Of a DNA stretch of 64,000 nucleotides, positions 10,102 through 20,430 are shown piece by piece. Position 1 is the stretch's first letter. Every line of letters starts with the position of its first letter. Below the pieces are notes generated by a model that saw only the letters and a program-made list of their open reading frames with translations, was not told the DNA's origin and searched no databases. This stretch comes from an uncultured Flavobacteriales bacterium (lineage in GTDB: Bacteria; Bacteroidota; Bacteroidia; Flavobacteriales; BACL11), in contig CAJIYG010000002.1 in NCBI GenBank assembly GCA_905181585.1, positions 1 to 64,000 of the forward strand. The letters run 5' to 3'. A program made the position numbers and the translations under genes.

Positions 10102-11773
10102 ATTCAGCTTGATATTTTTTTTGGTTTCCTACTTGATCTTCTACTAAGACAATAAACAAATTTTTTCCTTTTATAATATTATTATCAAAATCATATTTTA
10201 TAAGCTTTGTCTTGTGATCATAGTCAAGTAAAATCCATTTATTATTTAAAGTTGCACGATAGCTATTAATTCCACTTTCTTTATCTTCTATTGTACATTT
10301 TAATGTCTTTTGTTTTTTAATGATTTTACCCGGATAGATATTTACCCCTCTTATTATTGGAAGTGTGGAATCTGCTACAATTGCAAAGTCTCCTAAGCTA
10401 CTAGTTTTACTAGTCAAAGTATTATTTTGCCATTTACCTCCAACATAACTATATTTCCCATCTTTAACTTTAGCAATATATGTCTTGTTCTTTAAAGAAT
10501 CTTTAATTAAATATTTAATAGAAATTGTTGCTTTTTTATGAATAGGGGTGAAGTCATAATCACACATGTATATTTTACCATATGTTCCTTTAGTAGAATC
10601 TTTCGTTTGAAATTTAAAATTAATTGATTGATATAAAGATTTTTTAGGTAATTCTAAGCTGAAATTATCTTTTTTAAATTCATTTTCAGAGTGCCAAGAA
10701 AAAAACTTTGTATCTAAAGAATCACTAATAAATTGGTCACTTTCCTTAAGTGTGTCTAATTGTATGTTGACACTCATGTAGCTTACATTGTTGTAAGAGT
10801 CGCCAACTTGTAATTCAAGTTTGTGAACTTTATTATCTTTTAACTTTATAAAACCATTGTTAACTAATTTTTTATAGATACTTAGTTGGTTATTTGGAGA
10901 TTTATAACATTTGTGATACTTAGTTTTAGATTCCTTTTTTTCTCTAAAATCAATATGTGAGTTAATATATTTATTAGTTCTAAAGTCAAGTTTATCCATT
11001 TTGATTTCATATACTAATGAACTATCTAAGAACATGCGGATAAAATTTACTCCATTTTTATTATAGCAATCATTAGATAAGTCATATGTGCTAATAGCTA
11101 CCCCAACTTTATTGCTAATTTTTATGACTTCATTAATATTATATTTATTATCTGATTTTATTGGGTTGAAATACTGATGCGTTTGAGATAAATTATTTTC
11201 AAAGCTTGTAAACTTTAATTTTTTAATTATTGGAGCAATCTCATCTATAACTTTGAAGTTAAAGTCGAGGGGGTTTAAAGGCTTTTCTGAATACGTATTT
11301 CTAATTTCAAAATGTAAGTGGGCACCACCACTTGAACCACTATTTCCTGATAATGCAATAATTTCCCCTTTACTAACTTTTATTTCATCTTTAGCTGGGA
11401 AATAGTTGATTTCAAAAGCTTCTTTTTTATAATGTTCTTTCTTGATGATTGAATCTATCTTAGTTGAAAAACTTTTAAGATGTGCATATACTGATGTATT
11501 GCCATCGGGATGATTTATATAAATAGCTTTACCATATCCATAGCTAGACACTTTAATTCTTGTAATATAACCTTCCTCTATAGAGTATATATTTAATCCT
11601 TCGACCCCTTTAGTTTTTAAGTCAATTCCTGTGTGGAAATGATTAGACCTTAATTCGCCAAAAGTTCCCGACAGAAGTAGTCTGGAATCTAATGGAGGAT
11701 GATATTCTTGAGCATTTGTACTCAAAAAAAACATGCATAATAGAGTTGTAAGAAAGATTTTTATGCTTGTCAT
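10091..11773 (-). CDS. M23 family metallopeptidase (peptidoglycan endopeptidase)
   Basis: A secreted or periplasmic zinc endopeptidase acting on peptidoglycan cross-links. Residues 1-21 are a signal peptide (IKIFLTTLLCMFFLSTNAQ). The LytM/M23 domain covers about 30-175, with zinc ligands in HFHTGID (45-51) and HLHFE (152-156) and the core YAHL near 97-100. The remaining 385 residues are beta-rich with a section resembling Bacteroidota M23 proteins that carry large C-terminal domains (DEIAPIIKKLKF, then GVNIYPGK). All metal ligands are present, so it is probably active. The 3' end overlaps the ArsC-like gene on the other strand. Confidence 0.88.
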   Translation of the reverse strand: MTSIKIFLTTLLCMFFLSTNAQEYHPPLDSRLLLSGTFGELRSNHFHTGIDLKTKGVEGLNIYSIEEGYITRIKVSSYGYGKAIYINHPDGNTSVYAHLKSFSTKIDSIIKKEHYKKEAFEINYFPAKDEIKVSKGEIIALSGNSGSSGGAHLHFEIRNTYSEKPLNPLDFNFKVIDEIAPIIKKLKFTSFENNLSQTHQYFNPIKSDNKYNINEVIKISNKVGVAISTYDLSNDCYNKNGVNFIRMFLDSSLVYEIKMDKLDFRTNKYINSHIDFREKKESKTKYHKCYKSPNNQLSIYKKLVNNGFIKLKDNKVHKLELQVGDSYNNVSYMSVNIQLDTLKESDQFISDSLDTKFFSWHSENEFKKDNFSLELPKKSLYQSINFKFQTKDSTKGTYGKIYMCDYDFTPIHKKATISIKYLIKDSLKNKTYIAKVKDGKYSYVGGKWQNNTLTSKTSSLGDFAIVADSTLPIIRGVNIYPGKIIKKQKTLKCTIEDKESGINSYRATLNNKWILLDYDHKTKLIKYDFDNNIIKGKNLFIVLVEDQVGNQKKYQAEFTY

Positions 11774-11846
11774 TAAAAATAAATTATTTAAATATTATCT
11801 TAAAAAAAATGGGTGTGAAATCTACTGAGTTTGAATTCAAAAATAT

Positions 11847-11854
11847 TAAATTTG
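11847..11854 (+). promoter_or_regulatory. Bacteroidota -7 element (TAAATTTG) before the coiled-coil/zapA genes
   Basis: TAAATTTG ends 8 bases before ATG 11863. This supports 11863 rather than the longer frame from 11767 as the true start. No -33 TTG at the expected distance. Confidence 0.4.
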
Positions 11855-11862
11855 TAGTAATT

Positions 11863-12150
11863 ATGTCTATTAATAATACATTATCTAGTATTGAATTAAA
11901 GGTCAATAAATTAGTTGAATCTTACACAGAGCTAAAGAAGAAAAACTCTGAATTGGATTCTGAAAAAACTCAACTTTTTGAAAAGTTAAATGCTAAAGAA
12001 ATAGAAATTTCTTCTTTACAAGAAAAAATTAAGCTAATTAATATTTCTAAAACTGTTGATGTTTCATCTGATGATATTAAAAATACTAGAATGAAAATTA
12101 ATAGTTATGTTCGTGAAATTGATAAATGTATTGCTCTCTTAAACAGTTAA
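11863..12150 (+). CDS. Short coiled-coil protein upstream of zapA
   Basis: From ATG 11863 (MSINNTLSSIELKVNKLVES) the protein is 95 residues, mostly one heptad-rich coiled coil (ELKKKNSELDSEKTQLFEKL, then EISSLQEKIKLI). The open frame extends back to 11767, but those codons overlap the M23 start region and lack coiled-coil character. It lies 3 bases before zapA. A small coiled coil here is common in Bacteroidota and may be a ZapA/ZapB-type division-ring partner; that role is inference from position. Confidence 0.75.
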   Translation: MSINNTLSSIELKVNKLVESYTELKKKNSELDSEKTQLFEKLNAKEIEISSLQEKIKLINISKTVDVSSDDIKNTRMKINSYVREIDKCIALLNS

Positions 12151-12153
12151 ACT

Positions 12154-12435
12154 ATGGATAAACTTTCAATTAAAATAAATATTGCAAATAGATTTTACCC
12201 TTTAAAAATTGAAAGAAGTTCTGAAGAGAATATTCGTAATGCTGTAAAGAGTATTGAAAGTCGTTTAAAATTTTACGAAGAAAATTATGCCATAAAAGAT
12301 AAACAAGATATTTTAGCTATGTGTCTTATTGAATATGCATCTAAAATTGAAAAAAATAAAGATAGTAAGCTTATTTTTGATGATGGAATCTCTGATAAGC
12401 TTAATAATATTGAATCATTATTATCTGATCTTTAA
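12154..12435 (+). CDS. zapA: Cell division protein ZapA
   Basis: A 93-residue FtsZ-ring-associated protein. It starts MDKLSIKINIANRFYPLKI, the ZapA beta-hairpin, continues with SSEENIRNAVKSIESRL and the helix DKQDILAMCLIEYASKI typical of the family, then a coiled-coil tail. ZapA dimers crosslink FtsZ filaments at mid-cell. It follows the coiled-coil gene and is followed within about 20 bases by a structured RNA resembling 6S RNA, the same gene order (zapA then ssrS) known in other bacteria. Confidence 0.85.
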   Translation: MDKLSIKINIANRFYPLKIERSSEENIRNAVKSIESRLKFYEENYAIKDKQDILAMCLIEYASKIEKNKDSKLIFDDGISDKLNNIESLLSDL

Positions 12436-12446
12436 AAAAACAGTTC

Positions 12447-12640
12447 TTTAGAATTATCCCGCATTATTTGTTACTATTAAACTCAACACGAGAAGTAATT
12501 GGAGCGTGACTTAATGTGTTAAAAACAGGCCTTAAATGTTGTTCGCTTATTAATTTAAGACATTGGAAGTTTGCAATATGTTAGCTGCTCTATCCATTTT
12601 ATATTGGAGTTTAATTTGTACTTGGTGCGGGATTATTTTA
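12447..12640 (+). ncRNA. ssrS: Probable 6S RNA (6S-Flavo type)
   Basis: About 190 non-coding bases between zapA and a strong terminator. The ends pair: ATCCCGCA at 12456-12463 with TGCGGGAT at about 12626-12633, giving an eight-base GC-rich closing stem that extends outwards with one T-T mismatch. Such a CCCGC/GCGGG closing helix, a size near 190, and position behind zapA fit the Bacteroidota 6S RNA family, which binds RNA polymerase holoenzyme and restrains transcription in slow growth. No open reading frame of note lies inside. I base the call on ends, context and size, not on a covariance-model search. Confidence 0.7.
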
Positions 12641-12641
12641 T

Positions 12642-12674
12642 AAAAAAAAGGGAAGCATTTGCTTCCCTTTTTTT
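12642..12674. terminator. Intrinsic terminator after the 6S RNA
   Basis: GGGAAGC (12650-12656), loop ATTT, GCTTCCC (12661-12667), flanked by A-run and T-run. The symmetrical A/T tracts allow it to work in both directions, ending the 6S RNA and the convergent esterase-like gene that stops at 12694. Confidence 0.9.
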
Positions 12675-12693
12675 ATTTGAAAATTAAATGATA

Positions 12694-14359
12694 TTATTCA
12701 ATAATAACTTTTCTTTTTACAGATGTTTCATTTGATTTTATATTAAATATATAAACTCCAGTTGATAATGAATTAGTATTTAATTTAATTGTATTTGCAT
12801 TAAATGATTTACTCATTACTTTTTGTCCAGAGATATTATAAATTTCTACATCTTTAATTATTTGAGAGTAGCTTACAATGTTTATATTATCATTAGCAGG
12901 GTTAGGGTATATTTGAGTTGTCTTATCAGCTAGTTCAGTCAGTCCTGTAGTGCTTCCACCTAATCCTAAAACTGTATACATTCTTGGATTTAAATATCCA
13001 TGAACTGTATCTAAATAAAGATTTGCAGTTGAATCTGACATATTTGGTGCACCTAATAATGAATTTGCAGCACCATATCCAGGAGGAGCTAAATTTAAAG
13101 CTTGGAACATCGCATCGTATGTTGCATTATCCCACCAGTCCCAAGGAGATGATTCTTCATATGGCATTTCACCAAATGCATTTGGAGTTGTTGAAGGAGC
13201 TGGAGTTTGAAAAACATAAAGTCCATCATAAACTAATCCATGAACAGAATCTGTAGCACTGTTATAGTTATTTGCCATTTGAGTTAATGTATCATTTAAT
13301 CCAGCTTGATTAAAGCCATTATTATTACCCCATAGAGTATTATAATGTGCTGCTGTTCTAGAACCAACAACATTAGGAATTACTATATCTCCAGTATTTG
13401 GCACAATAATAACACCTGAGTCAATAGCAGCAAAAGGATCATTTTCACAGTGGAATGAAACAAGTGGAATGCCTGTGTAGTCTAACCATGATAAATCAGC
13501 TAAAGTTCCACCTAAATTAAATGCCATGTTTACATCATTACTGTATGAAGGATTATTTCCTACATTGCATACAAAAGGATCATGGAGAATTAAATGGAGG
13601 GGTATTTGCAAGATAATATGCAGTGTCTGTACCATCTATATTTCCAAATCCAAATACTGTATCAAGAGATATTCCAATGTTAGGAGATTACCATAGGCAT
13701 ATGATTTGCAGGATTTGGATCAGAAGTGTCAAAAAATTTAGGGTAAATAAATAATTCAGAAACGGTATCTAAAGTTATATATCCCATAGATAAATAACCA
13801 CCAGTTCCTTGTCCACCCATTACAATCTTACTTTCATCAATACCATAAGGATTACCATCTTCAGCTTCGGTTTTTCTCATGTATCTTACCATTGCTTTTG
13901 CATCTTGAATCCCTCTGTATGCAGCTTGTAGATAGTTGACGTTCTTACACTTTGGCTTGGAGATGTTGGGTTCCATCCTTGTCTATATGACATTGCAATT
14001 GCAACATATCCTTTTTTAGCCCATCGTGTACAATTTTCAACAATTGAATTATCTGATTTAGATCCAGTTGCTTGTCCATTTAATACAGCAGGTAAGAAAC
14101 TACCAGTATGCATTATAATAATAACAGGTCTATCAGATATTGTATCATTTTTTGGCTCATATATGTCACATAATAGTGGTGCCACTGCAGGAGGTTGTCC
14201 TTGAAGCATTGGTAAAACAGTAAGATTTTGACCATAAACTACGTCAGTTGTTACTGTTACACTATCAAACATATTATCTAGATATCTTGTTTGAGCATTA
14301 GTATTCATTCCAATAAAAATCAGAGCAATTACTAATATTTTTTGTATATTTTTTTTCAT
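12694..14359 (-). CDS. Secreted alpha/beta-hydrolase-like protein with T9SS type A tail, frameshifted
   Basis: Joined over three or four frames (shifts near 13940, 13672 and 13590-13610) this is about 555 residues. Residues 1-22 are a signal peptide (NIQKILVIALIFIGMNTNAQ). An esterase-type fold follows (CDIYEPKND, RPVIIIMHTGSF, ENCTRWAKKGYVAIAMSYR, QAAYRGIQDAKAMVRYM). The nucleophile elbow reads IVMGGQGTGGYL: glycine stands where a GxSxG serine is expected. The last ~75 residues are a canonical type A sorting domain (YPNPAND, VEIYNISGQKV, STGVYIFNI), so it is exported by T9SS to the surface. It may bind rather than hydrolyse, or use another residue. Convergent to zapA/6S RNA. Confidence 0.78.
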
Positions 14360-14441
14360 AATTAATTAATTAGTTAGGGGTTAAATTTACTACTATTAAT
14401 TACTATGCGAGCATAAGATGTGTTTCGAGTAATAAAAAACC

Positions 14442-17289
14442 CTATTTTATATCAAATAAAATAGAGCAATAGGTCATTCTTCCAATATATGGTCCACCAT
14501 AAACTTCAAAATGAAGATTATTTAAAATATTTGTAGATCCTATTTTTAGAGTTGCATCAATCTCTGGTATTTTTTTACTGACTTGAAAATCAAGAATGTC
14601 ATATGTCGGAATTGTACCTGTAAATTGAGGAGAACCTTCATAGTTATATCCTTCAATCCATTTGTATGTTAAACTCGAACTAAAATCTCTTAGTATTGAC
14701 CTTTGCTCACTAAAATGAATATTTTTCATTAACAGTCCTAGATTAAATTTATGTTCAGGTGTATTGTAAGCTGGAATTATTGGGTCATTAGTACCTTTTT
14801 CATTTAATGAATTCCAAGAATAATTACCACTTATACTTAAATCACTATTTGGGTAGTAATTAATGCCAATTGATGCCCCTTTAGTAGTTACCTTGTTTTC
14901 AGCATTTGCAGCCATTCTATATGCTTGAATTGATGGTAATGCAATTGAATACCCTCCATTAGTTGTATCAGCTTGAAATTTAGCTCCTATCTTATATCCT
15001 ATAAAATCTGTATATTCAGAATAATAAAAATTTGCATCAACATATATTTTACTTGAAATTGTCGATCTATATCCTAACTCGATTGATTTTGCTTTTTCAG
15101 GTTTTATTGGATCAACACTAAAAAATTTTAAACTATCATAAATGGGGAAAGCTGGAGTGAAATACTCATACAATGATTCAATGGTAACTAGATTTTCTCC
15201 GTAATCTGTCCCGTGACCATATAAATTTCCAATAAGAATAGCTCTACCAACATTATAAAATAAATACTGATCACTTAATGTTGGGTTTCTTAAAGCAGAA
15301 CCAAAAGATAATCTAAACACATCATCTTTATTTGGTTTATAAACTATTGATGCAGCAGGAGAGAGGTTAACATCAAAATTTTCGTTTTTATCTGCTCTTA
15401 CTGTTGTATTTATTTTAAGTGCTTCACCTAGTAATTTGATCTCAGCACCTGTGTAAATACCAAATTCATTATTTATAATTGCACTTGTAGTATCCATAAA
15501 TATACTTCCTTTTGAGTCAGGAGTGTATTGTCTGAAATTAGCTCCTATTTTAATATTTGAATTATTATTCCCAAATTGATATTCAGAATGTATGTGATTT
15601 AAAGATGATTTATCATAAAATCCAGTTCCTCCTTCCAAATATGAAATTTTAGAAGTAATATCATTAAAAATAGCTTCAAACTCAGGAGTTCCTGGAACAA
15701 GAACATTTGATTGAGAATCAGCCCAATCTCTTGCATCTTGATGAGTTGAAATTATTAAATCAGTATTTGCATTTAAAACTGAATCAGACATTGAATACCA
15801 ATTAGCCATCCAATTAATATCGAAAGTATCTAATTGAAATACCCATCCGTTATTTTGAAATCCATTAATAGGGTCAAAAACAATCAGTGGAGTAGGACTT
15901 GACCATCCAACCATTTCAAAATTAAAGTTTTGAATAAATCTACTCGAATAGTCTGAGAACCAATCATTAGGGCTAATAGTATTATAATCTTGTAACCTTA
16001 CTGCTGTTGCTACAGCATCATAAGAATCTCCAGCATCTTCTTGAGATCTATAAGCTCTAATAAAAAATTTATCTTTTTTGTTTAGTTCTATTCTGTTTTG
16101 AAGAAACTGTATGCCATTTAAACTGAATCTATTGTCTCCTTGATACACTGTTGTTCCTGTTCCATAGTTCATGGAATATATAAGTTCAAAGTCTTCTTGA
16201 ATTTTATAGTGTAAAGCAGTTGCAAACTTTAAATTTTTGGTATTATAGTCTACAACATCTTTTTCTAAATATCCAGTTCTGTGAAAGATTCCTAATCCTT
16301 CACCAGTATAGTATTTATTATTTGTTTCAGTTTCGTAGTCATTAATACTTCCAGTTAGATCTTCATCACCATAAATATTAACTCCATCATAACCTCCTGG
16401 GTTAATAGCAATAGGACTTCCTTCAACTGGAGATAGGTTGTCTGCTTCCCAATCATTTGCTTGCATGTATGAGAAAGTTGATTTTATATCCCAACTTATC
16501 ATCTCCATTTTTATTTTTAATAACATCAGCAAAACGAAATGAATTTTCAAATAATTGTCTAGAACCAAATTTATATTGGACAGAGAGACCTGGATTCATA
16601 AAAGGTGATCTTGTGTTCATACTGATAACTCCGTTAAATGCACTGGGGCCATAATAAGCAGAATTTGCTCCTTGAATTATTTCAACCTTCATTATATCAA
16701 GCTCGGAAGCTCCAAGAAAATTACCCAATGAAAAGTTTAATCCAGGAGCTTGGTTATCCACGCCATCAATTATTTGTAATGACCTCACAGGTGATGTACT
16801 ATTAAATCCTCGAGTATTTATGACTTTAAAACCTAAACTGGCGGATGAAATATCTACGCCTTTTAGAGAACCTAAAGCATCATAGAAGTTAGCAGAGGGC
16901 GAAGATTTAATAGCTATAATATCAAGTGCTTCAACAGTAAGAGCAGATTCTTTTTGTTTCTGTGTTATTCTGGTATCAACTACTTTTACTTCATTTAATC
17001 TTTTATTATTAGGAAATAGTTTGATCTTAATATTATTTGATTGTTCAATTAAAATCTCTTTATTTTTATATCCTAAGTATGTTATTTCTAGAGTTAAAGG
17101 AAGTTGTTTGGTTGTTTCTAAAATGAAGTTCCCATTATAATCGGTAGCTGTTCCTACTTTAGCCCCTTTTATTAAAATATTTGCTCCAATTAATGTTTCA
17201 CTTGTTTGACCATCAATTACCTCTCCTTTTATTTTTGTTTGAGAATATCCAATTTTAGTAATAAAAAGTAGTAGTAAAAGTCTATACAT
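14442..17289 (-). CDS. TonB-dependent receptor, frameshifted
   Basis: N-terminal signal peptide (MYRLLLLLFITKIGYS), a CarboxypepD_reg-like domain (KGEVIDGQTSETLIGANILI, then GYKNKEILIEQ), a plug (DALGSLKGVDISS, NTRGFNSTSPVRSLQIIDGV, VEIIQGANSAYYG) and a barrel. The first 270 residues and the remaining ~670 are in different frames; the shift falls near 16478-16484, where KINF should join SYMQANDWEADN. The joined length is about 940 residues, like other large Bacteroidota receptors. It lies upstream of the esterase-like T9SS gene, 83 bases away, on the same strand, which may mean shared expression. Substrate unknown. Confidence 0.85.
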
Positions 17290-17339
17290 TAACTTAATTT
17301 AAATAAGTTCGCAATTTACAATTTTAGATTGTTTATCAT

Positions 17340-18172
17340 ATGGAATTCATTATTTTAAATAGAAACCTTAGCCCACTATCTGATTTGAAGTTGCTAGCTT
17401 CTAATAGAGCTTTCCTATATGGTGATGGTAGTTTTTGAAACTATAAAAGTTAGTTTCTGGCAAAGTTTTTAATTTTACCGCTCATTTTGATAGATTAAAA
17501 AAGTCATTAGAATTTTTAGATATAGATTGTAATATTTCTAGTACTGAATTATTCTCATTAATTGAAAAGTTATTATCTAAAAATAATATTAATAATAGTG
17601 GTAGAGTTCGGATTTCATTCTATAGAGATTCAAATGGTAAGTACTTACCTGATAATAACAAAGGCTCATTTATAATTCAGTCTTTTATTAATGATTTAAA
17701 TTATTTTGAACTTAATAAAAAAGGTATATCTCTTGGTTTTTACAATGAACAAAAAAAGAATTCTGGATCACTTTCAAACCTAAAATCTGTTAATGCAGTA
17801 ATATATGTTTTAGCATCTCTCTTTGCAAAAAAAGAATCATTTGACGATGCTATTATTTTTAATGAGAAAGACATACCAATTGAAACTTCAAACTCTAATA
17901 TATTTATTTTAAAAGATAATGTTGTAATAACCCCAGATTTGTCTCAGGGATGCGTTGAAGGAACAATGAGAAAATTAATTATTGATATTCTAAAGAATAA
18001 TTATAAAGTTTTAGAGACAAAAATTAATGTTAAAGATTTTGCCCTTGCAAAGGAAGTATTTATTTCTAATTCTATTTCTGGAATTAAATGGGTTAAACAA
18101 GTTGAAGAATTTAAATATGAATCTTCTAAAGTGAGTTCTTTAATTATTAACAGTTTAAATAAATTAGTTTAG
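17340..18172 (+). CDS. Class IV aminotransferase (aminodeoxychorismate lyase / branched-chain aminotransferase fold), frameshifted
   Basis: A PLP enzyme of fold type IV, about 277 residues once joined. The N-terminus MEFIILNRNLSPLSDLKLLA, then NRAFLYGDG and F-ETIKV, is characteristic. Two one-base shifts fall near 17435 and 17455. The segment GSLSNLKSVNAVIYVLA contains the PLP-binding lysine, and ETSNSNIFIL plus SQGCVEGTMR supply the cofactor-phosphate and specificity regions. PabC would make 4-aminobenzoate for folate; other members aminate branched-chain or D-amino acids. I cannot separate these. It overlaps the convergent yqgE gene by 9 bases, an arrangement common in this phylum. Confidence 0.8.
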
Positions 18173-18715
18173 ACTTGGGTCAGCAGGCATATTTGTCCAG
18201 ATAGCATACTTTTGATCTAAACTTTTAATAATTCTACTCCATAAATTTGAATCAGTATACTCTAAGCAAATTTTAGTATTACTGTCCTTGAGTATCCAAC
18301 TTTGCTCTTTAATTTCATTTTTTAACTGATTATCTTCCCACCCAGAATATCCAGCAAAAAACCTTATATCTTTTTTAGAAATTTTATTTTCTTTTATCAG
18401 TTCTTTTACATTATCAAATTCTCCACCAAAATAAAGACCATTACCAATCTTTCTTGATCCTTCAATTTTATCCCCAATTCTATGAATGAAATGAATAGAG
18501 TTTTTAGCTACTGGACCACCAATATATACAGGAAAGTCTGACTCAGGAATATCGTTAATTATTTCAAAAAGAGAGATCTTTGAAGGGTTGTTTAGTACTA
18601 GTCCAATTGTCTCATTTATATTATGATGTGTTATAAGAACAACACTTTTAAAAAAGTTATCGTCTAACATTGATGGGTCAGAAATTAACAACTTACCTTT
18701 CTCTATAATTTGCAT
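18164..18715 (-). CDS. YqgE/AlgH family protein (DUF179)
   Basis: A 183-residue cytoplasmic protein. The start KGKLLISDPSMLDDNFFKSV and the segment HNINETIGLVLNNPS match the YqgE/AlgH family, followed by VYIGGPVAKNSIHFIH and FFAGYSGWEDNQL, its second signature. The biochemical role is unknown, though the family was first linked to transcription control of alginate genes. The gene lies between the class IV aminotransferase and pdxH genes. Confidence 0.9.
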   Translation of the reverse strand: MQIIEKGKLLISDPSMLDDNFFKSVVLITHHNINETIGLVLNNPSKISLFEIINDIPESDFPVYIGGPVAKNSIHFIHRIGDKIEGSRKIGNGLYFGGEFDNVKELIKENKISKKDIRFFAGYSGWEDNQLKNEIKEQSWILKDSNTKICLEYTDSNLWSRIIKSLDQKYAIWTNMPADPSLN

Positions 18716-18764
18716 AAATAAGAATATATTTGCTTTATAATTTCTGCTAATTTAAAATTTGTAA

Positions 18765-19416
18765 ATGTCTAATCCAAAAAAGAATATTAAAAATATTAGA
18801 ATTGATTACTCAAAGTCTAGTATTGATTTTAATAATATTATTGATTCACCATTTGAATTATTTCAAAGTTGGCTTGATTTAGCTTTAGAGATTGACCCAG
18901 ATAATGCAAATGCCTTTGTTCTGTCAACTGTTTCATTAAAAAATGAACCAAGCTCAAGAGTGGTATTATTAAGAGGTATTCTAGAAAAAAGTTTTGTTTT
19001 CTATACCAATTACTCTAGTGCTAAAGCAAAAGACTTAGATGAAAATAATAATGTTTCTTTAAATTTCTTTTGGCCATATTTAGAAAAACAAGTTAGAGTA
19101 AAAGGGATTGTGTCAAAACTATCTCATTCTGATTCTGATGCTTATTTCAAGTCTAGACCTTTTAGTAGTCAAATAGGAGCGCATTCTAGCGAACAATCAA
19201 GTTCTCTTACCTTTAAATTATTCATTTGAAAATATAGTTAGTGATTTAGAGAAAAAGTATAAAAATCAGGAAGTTGGAAGACCCGTTTTTTGGGGAGGTT
19301 ACAAAATAGAAATTTCTTATTTTGAATTTTGGCAGGGAAGACCTTCAAGATTGCATGACAGACTTTGTTATAATTTAGTAGATAAAATTTGGACTACAAA
19401 CAGGCTCTCTCCTTAA
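18765..19416 (+). CDS. pdxH: Pyridoxamine 5'-phosphate oxidase, frameshifted
   Basis: FMN enzyme that oxidises pyridoxamine/pyridoxine 5'-phosphate to PLP. The N-half has [15 protein letters not shown] and [10 protein letters not shown], the FMN-binding RxVLLRG motif, and [13 protein letters not shown]; the C-half, after a one-base shift near 19203-19210, has [20 protein letters not shown] and LHDRL, the family's closing signature. Joined length about 216 residues is normal. Next to a PLP-dependent aminotransferase it makes the cofactor that enzyme needs. It converges on fmt with only 3 bases between the stops. Confidence 0.88.
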
Positions 19417-19419
19417 ATT

Positions 19420-20391
19420 TTATAAAAACTCTACCGAACTATCTATTTTATTACCTTGTAGAAATTGCTTTATATCTAAATGGTTTTTCCCTTCAATTTG
19501 TAAGTGTTTATTGAAAGAGCTTGTGTTGTCAAAATTTATATTTAAATAAGAAATATTATCAGAATCAATTTTTAAATTTTTGTTTTTTATTTCTGTAATT
19601 TCTGATTTTAAAACTTTTACTCGCCTAACTTTATTTTGAATTTTTATTTCAAACCAAGCAGATGGACAAATAGAAATATCTTTTAAAATCTGATTATTTT
19701 CAAGTAGTGGTGACAAGCCATGAATCTTATTATTTATACTGTCAATTGATTCACTCCAATTAATTCTACACAATTCTTTGGATAATTTAGGTGCCATTTT
19801 TATAGTTTGGCTATGCTCTTGAGCATGACTTACTACTGTGTTATTTAAAAATAGTTCAATTGTTTGATTTAATAATTCTTTAGAATATGTAATTAATAAA
19901 TTATGTAGCATTGCTGCAGTTGTGTCTTTTGATAATTTAACTTCTTTATTTAAAATAATTTTACCTTGATCTATATTTTCATTAATAAAAAATGTAGTAA
20001 TACCTGTTTTTATTTCTCCATTTAATATAACCCAGTTAATTGGAGCGGCTCCTCTGTAGTTTGGTAAAAGTGATGTGTGTAGATTAATCGTGCCCAGTGG
20101 TGGTATAGTCCAAATTAATTTTGGTAGCATTCTAAAAGCAATTACTATAAATAAATCTGCATTTAGTTCCTGAATTTGATTGATAAAATTCTCATCTTTT
20201 AGATTATTGGGTTGAAAACAAGTAATATTATTTTCTTTTGAAATTTTCTTTACTGCTGATTCCTGAATTTTTTTTCCTCTTCCTTTTTTTTTATCAGGTG
20301 CTGTAACTGTGGCTATTACTTTATTTTTTTTAATTAGACTCTCTAATATTTCGGATGCAAATGTTGGGGTTCCAAAGAAAATAATTTTCAT
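19420..20391 (-). CDS. fmt: Methionyl-tRNA formyltransferase
   Basis: Transfers formyl from 10-formyltetrahydrofolate to Met-tRNA for translation initiation. The N-terminus IIFFGTPTFASEIL is characteristic, and the active-site block INLHTSLLPNYRGAAPINW (residues 103-121) includes the catalytic Asn and His, with the substrate-binding ENIDQGKI downstream. The C-terminal tRNA-binding domain follows. 323 residues starting at the second of two Met codons; the first (20394) is equally possible. A -7 element TAAGTTTG lies at 20409-20416. Confidence 0.93.
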   Translation of the reverse strand: MKIIFFGTPTFASEILESLIKKNKVIATVTAPDKKKGRGKKIQESAVKKISKENNITCFQPNNLKDENFINQIQELNADLFIVIAFRMLPKLIWTIPPLGTINLHTSLLPNYRGAAPINWVILNGEIKTGITTFFINENIDQGKIILNKEVKLSKDTTAAMLHNLLITYSKELLNQTIELFLNNTVVSHAQEHSQTIKMAPKLSKELCRINWSESIDSINNKIHGLSPLLENNQILKDISICPSAWFEIKIQNKVRRVKVLKSEITEIKNKNLKIDSDNISYLNINFDNTSSFNKHLQIEGKNHLDIKQFLQGNKIDSSVEFL

Positions 20392-20408
20392 CATTTTAAG
20401 TTTAATTG

Positions 20409-20416
20409 CAAACTTA
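20409..20416 (-). promoter_or_regulatory. Bacteroidota -7 element (TAAGTTTG) for fmt
   Basis: TAAGTTTG on the minus strand, 17 bases before the fmt start, matches TAnnTTTG. It lies just beyond the 3' end of recQ, so fmt can be transcribed separately. No clear -33 TTG. Confidence 0.4.
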
Positions 20417-20430
20417 CAATAAACTTATTT

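Noticed and set aside
12984-13256. Plus-strand frame rich in His and Leu inside the esterase-like gene
   Set aside because: Antisense to a well-supported protein with the same coverage; composition reflects the complement of its codons.
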